Shown here: positions 15,601 to 27,980 of the stretch, piece after piece
How the letters are laid out: each line of letters starts with the position of its first letter
Position numbering within the stretch: the stretch's first letter is position 1
Assembly: GCA_022885665.1 (NCBI GenBank)
Contig: JAGQDJ010000608.1
Location: 186,001-250,000, forward strand
Reading direction: 5' to 3'
Source: Triops longicaudatus
Lineage: Eukaryota > Arthropoda > Branchiopoda > Notostraca > Triopsidae
Length of the DNA stretch: 64,000 nucleotides
Notes under the pieces: generated by a model
What the model was told of the DNA's origin: nothing
Database searches by the model: none
The model's input: the letters and a program-made list of their open reading frames with translations, nothing else
Translations under genes and position numbers: made by a program

Positions 15601-18600
15601 GGCAATCCTTTTAGAAAACCATCACTGTCTCTCTTAACAGATCCGAAATTGAAGAGCAATTATTTATACATAGCGTATCGACAATCCCAGTTATCCCACT
15701 CACTCCATCCCAAGGAGAGCGAAACAGACTCACATTCACAGAAGGTTGCAAACGGTATGGCTATATTTCATAAAACTAGTTACCGAGACAATCACTGACA
15801 AGATAATCTGGAAAGTCAAGACTCCCCCGATGAGGCAAACTACCCAAGAGGAATTGTTTCAAGCAAAACGGTTGGCATGTAGAGGTTGATAAATACCTAC
15901 ACACTATCTCAGGGACCCCGTGTGCATGTGCAGGAGCAACAACGAAAATCCCCTACCACACCGTTACAGGCATTCCAATCTTGTAGTTTCCATCCCCTCC
16001 AAGTTTACGACGCGAGGTGGGCAAGGAACCAAGAGACACAACTTGCACGAAAATGCCAGATAAAAGCAAGTGATGGGGCGTCTCCCAATCCTATTTCAAC
16101 GAGCTGGCGAGGCGATGGATCTCGCTAAAAGTTTGTAAAGTACGACACCGATGCGATTTTCATGTGGTGGGGACCCGAGCACCGGACACCCCGTGTGTTT
16201 CCTTGACAGTACCACCGGTTCTAAGTGACGGTCTTCCCACCAGGAGGTGGACATATAAGACATCTTTCTTTAACCACTCGTCATTTCCAAGCTTATGGGA
16301 AATCCATCGCGGAACACTTAGCAACCAGTCGCATGTGTATATAGAGTCTTTAGGGGACAATTTCACGCTGGGCTGTTTCTTTGCCATGTCACTGGCTACG
16401 AAAAGAATGTTGCTGGGAGGTTGTCAACCCTTTTTTTTCTGGGGAGGGGAGAAGTCACCATTCCTTTTTGCCTCCTCCCCTTCTTTTCAGCCTCTTGACA
16501 ATCTTATCACAGTTGTTCCCAACTTCTGCTGCAAAAGATCTCCCTCCAATGCCGACATGTAACATTTCCAATGAGGACAGCTTGACTTATGACCTTCCTT
16601 CGCCAGGAGAAGCTTTTCAAGCGCAATTTAATTAAGCTCCCCAACTCAATTGGAAACTCAGCCTCAGTCTGCATAAGAAAATATCTCTCTCGCTCTTTCC
16701 TACGCTTACACCATCTTCGTCCTTTGGGTTGGTAAACTTAACGTCCATGTCGTCTAGGTCCTTGTCGTAGCAGCAACTCCCTTAAAAGCTTTTAGAAATC
16801 GAGGAGATAGAAATAAGAGCACAAAGAGATTGTTCTCCCAAGTTTCGCTCTTACGTGTCACACACACTACACACAGACACGGACACACCAAGCGTGTGTC
16901 TATGTGGAATATATAACGTCATTAGCAACCGCACCTAACTTAATTTGCAAGAGCAACTCCTACCACAACTCTCGCCTTATCGCTACAATACACATAAAAG
17001 CTTCTTCCCTGACGGCTGCGCTGCAGCAATGCTAAAGAGAACAAACCGGGCAAAGAGGAATAAAGAAAGATAATACACCCTCCTGAGGTGAGATGGTTCC
17101 TTGCAGTTTTTCTCCCAAAACACACGTGTGCACAAGTTAGGTACGTAACAAAAGAACCCCAGCGTTTTCCCAAGCTAAAGTTGGTTACGCTATGTATATA
17201 TCACACAAGACCCCCGAAGATCACTTAAAGACAAGGATAAATGGTTAGCAGCTAGTTTAGCAATTCATACCTTTAGTGCAACTTGTAACCATCTTCTTCA
17301 CAACGCCAAAACAAAGGCGCAAGCACTGGATACAAGTTCGTGCATGATAAGTCGAGCCCACGCAGGCCAAGTGAGATGAGAGACGAAGCGGTTGGCGGGG
17401 CAGGGAGGTGATTTTTTACCTTTCGGTGGGTAAAGTGATATTTGTTTTTCTTGGTGAAGGAGAGATTTCATTTGGGCAATAGGCAGGTTCTAGCGACGTG
17501 GGAGGCAGGTGAAAAACTGACGCTGACGTCAGGTTAAGACTCGTTCTGCGGTCTTCACGGCGAATACACTTCTCACCGCGTGCGATCCCGGCATGGCGAC
17601 CGTCACGAGTTGGCTTTTTAATGAGGCTCTCCGCCGGGATGGGATATCAAGTGGTGTAATTCCCTGACTCTCGACCTAATAACACGATCCCTCCGTGCGC
17701 TAACGTTTCTTGGAGCGCTGCCTTAGACCAATAATTCATCTATGAGCTATTTTATGAGGACGCCAACCCCCTCGAAACGACATAACCCGTGATTCGGACA
17801 TTTGGGTTTTTCTTCGGGGGCAAGTTTGGCTACCATCTTCAAGTTTCAGTTTTTGTTCAGGTTTGCAATAAAATCGGTAAAAAAAAATGAATACTAGCTC
17901 GTGACGTTTGAAAACTTAGTGAATAAAATTCAAAGAACAACAAAAACACAAAAAAGGCAAAAAGCAGAAGTACAAAAGAAAAAAAGAGGAACGTTTAAGG
18001 CAAAGTGATATAAGAGCAAAATGGCTTGCAAAAGTGAGTGAAAACATTTCTAAAGCCACTGGCAACAACTCACTTAATCATCCATCAAACTTGTCAAGCC
18101 TAGCGCCGTGCTATTCAACCCCAAATGTTCACTCTAGGCCATTTCCTTCACAAATATACGTACTAAAGTTCTCGAACCTGATAAGTATCTGCACCTAAAA
18201 ACAAAATAACCAAAATTCCCTCACCAAAAATGCAACAATTCCACCTAGGGTTTCCCCATAACAACCCTTTAATTTTTTTCCTTCTTCTGAGGTCCCCTAA
18301 TTGTCTTGGAGGTATCTTACCACCAGTGGTATGATATACTCGAGATAGGCTAGTGTTTGGTGGTGGTTGTATTGGGGGTAGGGGGGGGGGCAAAAATAGA
18401 CAAAAGCTGCTTTTCTTGTCGAGCGCACCTTCCTTTCGGCATCTTATACGTCTTAATAGCCAAGGACTGTTCTGCTCTTCGACGTGTGTGTTTTAAGGGT
18501 TCTACGGACGAAAAGAGAGATAATAGATCAGTGTAGCTCTCTCTCTCCCAACGGAAAAACCTCATGAACCTGCGCTTGAGACTCGTGGTATGCTTCACTG

Positions 18601-19500
18601 GCCAATACTCCCAACACACACACACCACACCACCGGTGGCACGGCGAAAAAGCTATTGGTATACAGAAGGGGGTGGAATGGATAAGATGGTGGATTTTTG
18701 GTGGGCGAAACTAAGCTGTCATCAGGTGAGTCGACTGGCCACCCACCTGGTCAAGGCTCTCTTTTCTTACTTGTCTTATGGTTTGGCCCGTTAGCTCGTT
18801 TTCAAGTCTTCATCTTTCAAATATTTCCTCCTTCAAGATTTTCTTCTGGCTTTTCAACAGTGTTTAGCTCTCTCACTTTTGCTCTCCCGCCAAGTCCCCG
18901 GTAATCGTAAGGATATACCAATGAATTTCAGTACACCTTAGCATTTTTTCTTGACGGGACCAAGTTCCAGAGCTGGCAAGGAAAACCTTCTCTCCCTCTT
19001 CCTTAGAAGTTGAACTAATGTGTTTCTTGGGCCCGTAGGGCCAAAGTTGGTAACCTGTAGTGAGAGCTGCAGCACCATACCACACAGAACTTGGTCCGTT
19101 GGCTTAAATGCTATGCAGATGAGCTTTTATACCTCTCATCAAGGGATGTTTTTCCGCCCGCAACACAAATCTATCTACTCTAATGAGTGTGACCAAAACA
19201 CTTATCTGTTTCACTTGTGGCCTCCCCCTGGCTGCCCCGTTCCCATCCTTCCCTCTCCACTTATTTGGGAACTAAAAGCTTTAAGCTTTTGGCAAAGTTG
19301 CAAATCCCTCTTTTACCCCAAAAATGTTCAAAATCAGCCATCCATCATAAAACTGCTTATAGTCTAGCACGAAATACTTCAGCTGGCAAATGACTAAAAA
19401 AAGAAAGAAAGAAACAACGGAAAAGAACAATTGTAAAGGACGTTGAGCACTAAAAATATGCCCAAATTATCTTTTAATAGTAAAACGCTTAATTCTTGGG
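700..19500. other. gene-free stretch, moderately GC-rich, no recognisable gene
   Basis: I found no exon series, conserved protein domain or structural RNA here. Many open frames of 60-170 codons occur on both strands, for example 15056-15574 minus (172 codons) and 15337-15798 plus (153 codons). They overlap each other, have no recognisable motifs and are rich in residues expected from random GC-rich DNA. Pyrimidine tracts, purine tracts and short CA/TG-rich segments (16858-16910) are common. The stretch could be regulatory or intronic DNA of a neighbouring gene, but nothing seen here shows that. Confidence 0.5.
18374..18390 (+). repeat. G-run (G5 TA G10)
   Basis: Seventeen bases made of five G, TA and ten G. 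It could form a G-quadruplex on the plus strand with flanking G-tracts. It may also be a length-variable homopolymer. Confidence 0.7.
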
Positions 19501-19558
19501 TATGGATTTCCAGTACACGACGAACCCTTTTAAGTATTAAAGCCGATATAAAACAAAG

Positions 19559-19586
19559 GCAATGCCGCACTTCCGTGCGGTATTGC
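19559..19586. repeat. 12-bp hairpin with 4-base loop
   Basis: The arms GCAATGCCGCAC and GTGCGGTATTGC pair over twelve positions, with one G-T wobble, around a TTCC loop. The flanks are AT-rich and hold no ORF. It could be the centre of a degenerate inverted-repeat element or a small RNA stem. Nothing else supports transcription. Confidence 0.55.
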
Positions 19587-20446
19587 TATTACTAGCGGTG
19601 CGGTACAGTATAGCTTTCGCCTAGTTTATTGTTACGCAACAATTCTGAAACAAACCGTAACTTTACTATCTTGCTAAATTTTAGAAGTGTACTTTTGTGT
19701 TTACACTGAACAAAAGTATTGATTTGTTCCATAATGTGACCAGCGTAATGTTTCGCCTATTGCTAGGTTTACCTTTTGATTCTCACTTTTATTTTTACAC
19801 TGTTGTGGTAATTAGCATGTATAAAATGAGCAAAAAAATTCAGTTATCTGAGATTAAGTTAAAAGTAATGATTTTAAATGCATTGTTACGTCAACGAGGA
19901 TGGGTAGAAATTTTACACTAATATAAGATAACGAGAAATTATCCTGAGCAGTGCGAACGTGATCAGGTACCATTTTAATTGCGCAGCAACAACGTACAAA
20001 AATTTATACGTTCTCAAGTTCTAACAACAAGAACTTCCAATATCATGCGAACGATTTGTATTTAAATTATTCTTTTCTCAGGTTGGCTCCAAGCAGAAAC
20101 AAAATGCTTTAAACTGCTGTAAATAGTCGATGTTTGTGGACTATCATTTCAGCAGTTACAAAATCCATCACCACTTTACTCGTTATATATTCTCGCATGT
20201 CTACATCATGCTTATTTTTAGTACAACAAAAGCTGCGGTGATGCCTTCTGTACGATGGAAAAGTGACACTTCCTATTAAAAGTCTGACGTGAATGCGTTG
20301 TTTTCCATATGCACGGTAAAGTACTTTTTTTACGGGTAAACCCCCGCACACGAACAGACTTTATATAAAGAATTTAACTAAATACTTAACAATTATATAA
20401 ATTATACACAACCAAGTTTGCGAAGTTTTCTTTAAGTTAACTATTT

Positions 20447-20526
20447 GGCAGTCAGGTGGCCTGGTTGGGGTAGATCGTCACTCAAGCATGCGGGATAAGC
20501 TGTCACCAATGAGCTACCCACTGCCC
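20447..20526 (-). other. tRNA-like sequence, possibly a SINE head
   Basis: Read on the minus strand, the 80-base segment begins with GGGCAGT and ends with ACTGCC, which pair over six bases like an acceptor stem. It contains TAGCTCATTGG near base 11, a good match to an RNA polymerase III A box. A clear B box (GGTTCRANNCC) is missing and no clean cloverleaf forms. It is therefore unlikely to be a working tRNA gene; a decayed tRNA-derived retroposon is a better guess. Confidence 0.25.
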
Positions 20527-22050
20527 GCTTCCGCAAGATGACCTCTTTGTTTACTTTTCTTTTCTTAATATACAAGTAATATTTGTATCCATCTTACAAG
20601 CGAACTTTTCTAGTTACACACGTCATGGTTTATTAATTTATGTTTCATGTTGTATTGATGACAGACGTAGTTATAATTGCAGGGCTGTTATACTAAAATT
20701 TTAAATTAATTTTTCAAATCTGCACGTAACAACAATTGGTGGCAAGGTCTAATATTTTTTCTTTTGGCTTCCAAGTCTTGACCCTAGTTATGTGTAAAGA
20801 CACTGAACACCCACCTATGGCACAATATACAAGCGTGCTGCGATGTAGAATACATTGCACTAATTTCATAATAAAGTTTCAAAAAGAGGTAAGGAACCCC
20901 AATCTTTGTTACTTTTCATCACAATGAATTAGCCTTAGCAAATTGATTAACTTTATGGCTTTTTTTTGCAAGATATGGCATAAGATCGTCCGTGAAAGTA
21001 TCGTCTGCTTCGCCAGTTTAATAATACATTTGGAGGTGATAAATGATCGCTTGTTGGAAGCCGAGTATGGAGGTAGACTGTGTTGCTCAAATAACATAAA
21101 TCCTAAATTTAATATTTTTTTTCAAGAGGAGGGGGGCAAGCGGCAAGACCAGTGGGCGGATCCAAACTTAAATATGTTCTTGATAGCCAGCCGCATTACA
21201 ATCGACCAAGCTGAGCGGGTTTTTCTTTTAGAAAACAACAGCGAAAGAAGGTATACATGACTGGAATCCGATTAATGTCTATAGCTTCTTGTGAACAAGA
21301 GCCCTGATATAGACTGTAGCGAAAAGGGGGGATCTTGATTAAGCTGTGCACGCTCCAATGAGCTCACGCAAAGTCCTGCAGCAGCATATATCCACCCAGG
21401 TTGATGCTGTGCTGCATCGTGTCGTGTTCATTTGTGGGGTCCAGAAAAGGGACTTGCCAAACGGATTAAGGAGGGGTTTTAATTAACCTCGACATGGACA
21501 GTGCTAATGAGTCGGCACTGAGTAGCATGCTTTAGCCAAGCAATGCTACAAGCCAAACGAAGAACTGCTTCAACCCAGATTGTTTCAGACTCGAAATTGT
21601 ACATAACCTCCCCCCCATGCACATGACGGTACATATCTACACACCTGTCCCTTGCCTGGTTGTTCTTTTAGTCAACGCACAGCGATACGACAACGCAGAC
21701 GAGCATCAAGAGAATTAATTCACGACTGAACAGTAAACAACTCTTGGAAAAGCTTTTTCTCTAAAATAATAAAAAATCCCTCACGCGCTCAACCAGCCTC
21801 GCATTATTTTTCCTTTATGGCAAGAATGAATGACAGGAGCGTAAAGGTTAAATACAGTAGCTTATCTAGGAACGCTCGACAAGCCTTCGAGAATTTTCAT
21901 CTCCCAAGCTTTTCATTCTTGCTAGGTACAATTTGGTGAGGCTGCGCTGCGTTCGGGGAATGTTCTGGCTCCTACCTGCAAGAAAAAGAACAATGCGTTG
22001 GAATTATCTATCCGATCGCCCTTAGAAGGTTCTTATGCTTGCACGGTACA

Positions 22051-22067
22051 GGGGGAGGGGGGGGGGG
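22051..22067 (+). repeat. G-run (G5 A G11)
   Basis: Seventeen bases of five G, one A and eleven G, a potential G-quadruplex element or assembly-sensitive homopolymer. There is no adjacent gene. Confidence 0.7.
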
Positions 22068-23138
22068 ACCTAACGTGACGCGATTTGAAGGAAGGTCGCC
22101 ATACCCTACTCAACGCACCGTGGACTTGCTGCCGCAATTTTGTATTATGTTCATTCAATTTTCGACCTGGCACCTGACGGGGCAGCAAGGCGGAGCTTGA
22201 TAAGGCTAGATACGGTGGAGGTGAAGGGAAAAACCCAACCAGGTGTGCTTGATGCAGCCTCATTCACACCTTCCTTCTGCCTCATCGCTGATTGGTTATC
22301 ACGCCAAAAAAACCGCTTTCGCAAGTCTAGAGTTCGCGTTCGGCATTTAATTCCTTATAAAGAGTCTCGTAATTTCCTTAACAAGCGTTTTGCGTCTACG
22401 CACAGCTGGGGAAAAGGGGCTTGCTAAAAAAATTACTTGCCTGCGCACCGACTTTTATGACTTATCTCGTTCCTCCGGAACGTAAAAAAGGCATAGGTTA
22501 AATATTACTTCTTGTTGAGTTACAGCCCTGATCAGATTCTCACGGGCGGCGCTGCTTCATTGACCACTCTAATCATGATTCATGAATGTGGCCACGCACC
22601 GCCAGGACCCAACAAGCCCTGGTAAGCTAAGGTATCAAAACGTTTGCAGCACCGGGAGTATTTTTTGGGAGGAAGGTTCTTTTTGTTAAACAGCAAAAAT
22701 AAACCTTTTGAAGTTTGCCGCTTGGCTTAGCGGGACTCCTTTTAGGTCCCGGACCTATACACAAATACTCACGCGGGCAACTCATATAAAACCTTTTCTA
22801 GTTTGCCGTTTTTCTTGTCTTTTTTTCTTTGTTATTTTTTTTCCTTCCACACTTTTTCTTTTCCCCTCCCCAATTCTTTTGTTTTTCTGGTATAGGTCTT
22901 GGTGGTTCTTTTCCTTGGGCATTGAATAAGTATCGAAGGAGGCGTGACCAAACAGCCAACGGCCAACTTTCAATTCAATCTAAGCCTTCTTTTAACTGGT
23001 CACCTTGGTCAAACCCTTCCATTACCGTCAGCTTCTCCCGGCTTGATTTACAACCTTATACGTAATCGGGTTCCCCATAGTCGCCAATACGTTTTTTCCT
23101 CCTTTTTTCTTTCATTTTCAACCTTGCCAAGCTGGAGG

Positions 23139-23148
23139 TATATAAAAG
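23139..23148 (+). promoter_or_regulatory. candidate TATA box TATATAAAAG
   Basis: The context GGTATATAAAAGCC is a near-ideal TATA box, followed within 20 bases by the overlapping CCAAT-like pair ATTGGACCAAT. It would place a start site near 23170 on the plus strand. No convincing ORF or exon follows, so it could drive a non-coding transcript or be a chance match in T/A-rich DNA. Confidence 0.25.
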
Positions 23149-26100
23149 CCGCGATTGGACCAATTTAAAGGTAGCTCGAGCTTAAGGATAATTATTATAA
23201 TTGTTCCCTTTCAAGCTAAAGCTAAACAAAATGCAAACGCTAGTGATTTACTTCCTCACGCAGACTGAAGCATGAAAGTCACCAACGTGGGAAGACACAA
23301 ACTGGACTATTCAACTTCCCGTTTGGCGTCTGATAAAGAACATCGAAGGCGCCATTGAGTCGCCCAGGGTGAATTTTTCGCCCCCATGGGTTCAGGACCT
23401 TTTTTTCCTTCCCCGCACTCCACCCCGATTTACCCCGAGACAAACCTATGGCTTTTAGTTTCACATTTTATAACAAAACCCCTCATTGCTGCCGTATGCA
23501 ACGCAAAAACGTACTGGTCCCGGCCTCAGTGAGACTAACGAACGACAGACAAACCCCTACTGTGCTTACAGATGGACTGGCGTTTTCTTTTTTCTGGACT
23601 TTTTTGTGTGGTTGCTCGTCAATGAGTCGAAAGCTAGCAGAGAAACAAAAAAGGAACAAGCGAGTCGTTGCCCAATTAACAGACAACACGGATGAAAGTT
23701 TATGACGACGGACGGGAACTTGAGCAATCGTCCATATGGCCAGTATTCTGGCATACAGTGCGATACCTGGGAAGGGAGATTCCCGGAGTGTAAGACAGTC
23801 AAGGAAGCAAAGAAAAAGGAAGGAAAAGGGGTTTATGGCTTCTAAGAACTAGGATACGGGCGGTATTATTGTAATTATTATTACCATTTGGACGGATTGG
23901 TAATAGTGTAGCAACAAGACAAGGCGTGTGACGTTTGACTAATTGAGCGCGAAACGGAAACAGCAGAAATACCAGAAGGTATATCCCCGATGCAAAAGTT
24001 GGAAAGTAAGCTTAGAAGGATGATGGAGAGACTTTGTAAAATCCACTCAATTTGTTCAAAATTCTTTCAATTTTTTTTTCAGAGTGAGATTCAACCTATG
24101 TACACTAAAGGCTTTTTACGGGACACAGACGTGGCCGTTTAGGAGAAAAACACGGTCCACGTGAAGCTTTAAATGATATTTCGAATATTTTAAATAGGTC
24201 TTTGCACCAAAAAATTCGGAGCTACAGTACAGCTAGAACGACACAGGAAACTGACGAAGGATAGAAAACAAGACCTAGCAATGTTGACCTAATACGTATT
24301 AACACACGAAATATTGCAAACCGTTTGTGGCGCTTTTTTAGACAGAATTTATTGTGTTTTCGTAATGAATGACAGTTTAGAGCGTATGCCAAATCAAAGT
24401 GTCTTACTTTCATCGCAGAGAGCGCCACTTGCGGGCTTTCTAAGCTAAAGCCCCTGTTATTTACATCTGCGCGTGGTCGCACGTCATTTCAAGTGTTCAT
24501 TAGACAACATCTGAATTCCTGAGTTGTGAAATAAAGAAAGGCAACAATGAGTTCAAAAGAATGAGCAAAAGTGGAGTGAAAAAACTACCACATAAACTTC
24601 AAAAGGATAACATGTTTTTGAAGGAATTCGTCAACAGATTAGGCAGAAACTGGAAGACATTTATAGGGAGGTTTTGTTAATCGTATAAATCTGAACATTT
24701 TTTGCGCTGTTAGGTTTCTAAGACCATGAGTATTTGCTTTCTTCAGTCCGATTTTTTTTTAAATTCTTATACGAGTGGCAATAGAATGAATTCAACACAA
24801 AGATGAGCACGACGTTTAACGGCTATTTACAGTTGCACAGACTCCGGGTCAAACGCTACGAAAATGAAATTCATAGCGCGAAAACAAGTTCAGAAAGGTG
24901 GTGCGCGGTCGCTCCAAAACACTGCGAACAACTTTTCAAGGAAACCCTTAGAAAAAGTACAAGTGTGCAGAAGGTGTAGCAGAACTTTTTATGTGGAATC
25001 ATTCCTTTCCGAAAAAAAAGGGAAGCTACATCTAATTTCACAAAACATGAATTTGATGCAGAAAGCTTTTCATAGTCCTAACGTTAATTATAGCTCGTTT
25101 GGGCCAAGAAGTGTAAAGGGTCCATCAGACATTTCAAGTCGCGGTACGTGTCGGTATGGATGGGAAACACGGCACATCGCAGCTGTAAGATAAGTTACAA
25201 GCATAAGGCCGGCAAAGAACTTTTTAAGGGTTCTTCACCGAGTGTGTGTATGTGTGTAAGGGCTCGATTAGAGGGCCAGCCGAAGCTGAACATGGACTGA
25301 AACCAATACAATAGACCATAGCTGCTAGCTCCGAAAGGAGATGGAGAAAGAGGATCTCTTAGGAGACAGAAGGGTCCCGAAAGGAATGTTGTGTTATTTT
25401 TTGAATACGGAGTGGGGGGAAACCTCGTTTGCATATGAAAAACGGCTCTAATGAAAATGATGCAGGCGGTTCACGCTTGCCCCGCAAAAACAGCATCCCG
25501 AAACGTTAGCGGTGCGCCCTCATCACTTGCCGACACAGTTAACGCTCCCAGCCCTCCCAAGTGTTAAAAACTTTTCTATTATCCAACGTAGCTCTGAGCC
25601 AAAAAACGAGCCCTAATTACTCCCGTAACCTCAGCTTCTAATTATGCATCCAAGCCATATGAACCTATAAAACAGTTTCAAAGAGACCAAGATAGCTATT
25701 AAAGGCTATAACGTAAGCTTTGTGCCTTGGACTGCTTTACATTTCAAACGCCATTTACTAAAGTATTGCTTGCAGTTCATCCAAGTTGTAATTAATTCAC
25801 AAAGGTAATTGACGAAAATGTTTCGCAGAATTTTACAATGTATCGATAAGCTGCTCAACCAGCGCCGGGAAGATAATTACGCTGCAAGGGAGAGAGGTAC
25901 CGTTCACGCGGTGGCCCCGATACTCCACATACTTAACACATTATCACATACCAATCTAGCTATTATTTATTATTTTATGGAAGTTAACTTTTAAACAGAT
26001 ACAAAAATAAAAACAAGTTAGGAAAAGAAGGTTGAAGACGATAATGCGTCGTTACGGCGATACAGTTCGTCTCAAAACCCCAACAGCTAAATATATCTTA

Positions 26101-27891
26101 ATTATATCGCACACTCCATCTTAAGAATTTATTTAAAATGTATTAAATGATAGATTTCCGAGACACAACAAAGCTTGTCGTAATGTCGGCCCAGGAATGC
26201 ATGCCATTCGGAACTTACTTGCGGCATCATGCGAAAGAGGACAAAACCGTTTATTCACACAAGACCGTGAGAAATAAAAAAAAAACTAATATGTTATATA
26301 TAAATGTTATTCAATTTTCACGAAGACTTGTCTCATGCACCGCGCTGGAATAAGTCTATTGCAAAAGATTCACGCAAGTAAAAGAAAACTAGGAGACCTA
26401 TTTTGCCCTTTAAGCTTCATTAGCATGTAAATTTACACTATATTTCTAGGTTAGCTCTGTTATGAAAATGAAGAGCTCAAGAAAGTTACTGAATTTATGG
26501 CTGAATTATTAGGCAAATAATTCCACTTATAAAACCATTTATTGGAGTACTATGTGCGGTCTAAGAATGGAAATGTTGCATGCAAATGCAATCGTGATTT
26601 CTATGAACACTTGATTTAACACGCACGCATTAATATATACAATAACCCACGACAGAACACATTATAAGCGTACTCCCGATTCACAACAATGTAGTTAGAA
26701 ACAAAACCTAAAAGTAAAGACTACTAAATAAAACATAGTGTAATACGAAAGTAAAGAAAGATAAATTCTACGTCATTCGTCTTTTTCTCAAAAAATACGT
26801 CAATTAAAAAATATAATAAAATTCATAACAAGAGTGAACATAATAAAAATGAAAAATAGTTAATACTCATAAGCTCTAGTAGTTCTAGTACTGTAGAATA
26901 TTTTAGTATGAAAAATTGCATATTAACCCTAGCAAAATAATTTTGCTACGGTTCGACCTATACTCTCGAAAGTTAGTAAAAAATAACCTACACGAAATGT
27001 TACTTCTAGTTTGACGTGAAATTCGTAAGAACGACACGAAAGTAAAGTAAGCTTCTCGAGTGTTTGTGTGTCTCTTCGACACGCTAGAGTGAACACAAAT
27101 CACCACGCTTTTATGTTGTATGATGAAAGCTCGGTTCCCTCAAATTTTCGAGGTATTTAACAAACGTGAGCACCACGAGAACGAACAAGAGTTTTCGGCG
27201 GTCGGCTTTGACTTGTATGTAAATGAGGAAGTACCCTGTGAAATGTGGGCGTCTAATAACAACCCGTTTGCCAGCCACGTTAGCCAACGCCGTAACAACA
27301 AACAACACGCAGCGTAAGACATCGAAGACCCTTACGTGAAAATATAAACTTATGTATTATACTCTAAAGCCACGCTAACTTTGCTACTGATATGAGTTTT
27401 ATAAGCCCAACCTACATTTACGAACCAGGCAAATTCTTGCTTTAGGAATTTTGTTAATGTTCTGGAGATAAAATTTATCTTTCATTCTTAATTTACAACA
27501 CTTATTCGAGAGTTCCGTATCTACGCTTTCGGTATTCGGGGACGAAATTTTTGAGACCGACTCTCTATTCGCGGCAAAATAGTTCACTATTCGCGTGTTA
27601 TTCTGGTCAAAATCATTCAAAATCTTAGTCTTTTTGGCATAAATTCATACTAATGTTAAACCTATTTCGTGTTATGACAAACTCCCGTAGGAAAGTCTAT
27701 TTTTTGACCAAAATATCGGGTTAAGAGGGTAAAAGAAATAAGGCAAGCCGCTTTTAACTGGTAGCAATAATGACGTTTTTACAAGATTTAGTAAAAAACA
27801 TACATTTAAGGCACAAGTAGTAAAGCAAAGGTCGCTTTGTGCAATTAAAATGGCGAATTTAAGCTAATTTTTAAAAGGCATCCCTATCTTT

Positions 27892-27980
27892 CAGTGTAAT
27901 TTTACTCCTCATTCGCGGTTTTCTTTATCCGCGGCTTTTCTCTGGAAATTATACCCCGCAAATAGGGAGCTTTGACTGTA
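27892..27980. mobile_element. short inverted-repeat element, pogo/Tigger-like (MITE)
   Basis: The left end reads CAGTGTAATTTTACTCCTCA then TTCGCGG. The right end, read on the minus strand, is TACAGTCAAAGCTCCCTATT then TGCGGGG. The ends match imperfectly as inverted repeats. The layout of CAGT ends, a CTCC/CTCA block and an ATTCGCGG block is that of pogo/Tigger-type non-autonomous DNA transposons, which insert at TA. The 89-base element is too short to encode a transposase. Family assignment is by eye. Confidence 0.4.

Larger units (their letters stand above)
19587..25400. other. gene-free stretch at the shift from GC-richer to AT-richer DNA
   Basis: No exon series or known domain was found. 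Besides the tRNA-like segment at 20447-20526, it holds a G-run at 22051-22067 and a TATA-box-like site at 23139. Short ORFs, such as those around 22700-23170, are rich in F, S and L from T-rich DNA and look like noise. Confidence 0.45.

Noticed and set aside
15056..15798. Overlapping long ORFs on both strands (172 and 153 codons)
   Set aside because: No recognisable motif, both strands open over the same bases, and no splice-site support; treated as chance in GC-rich DNA.
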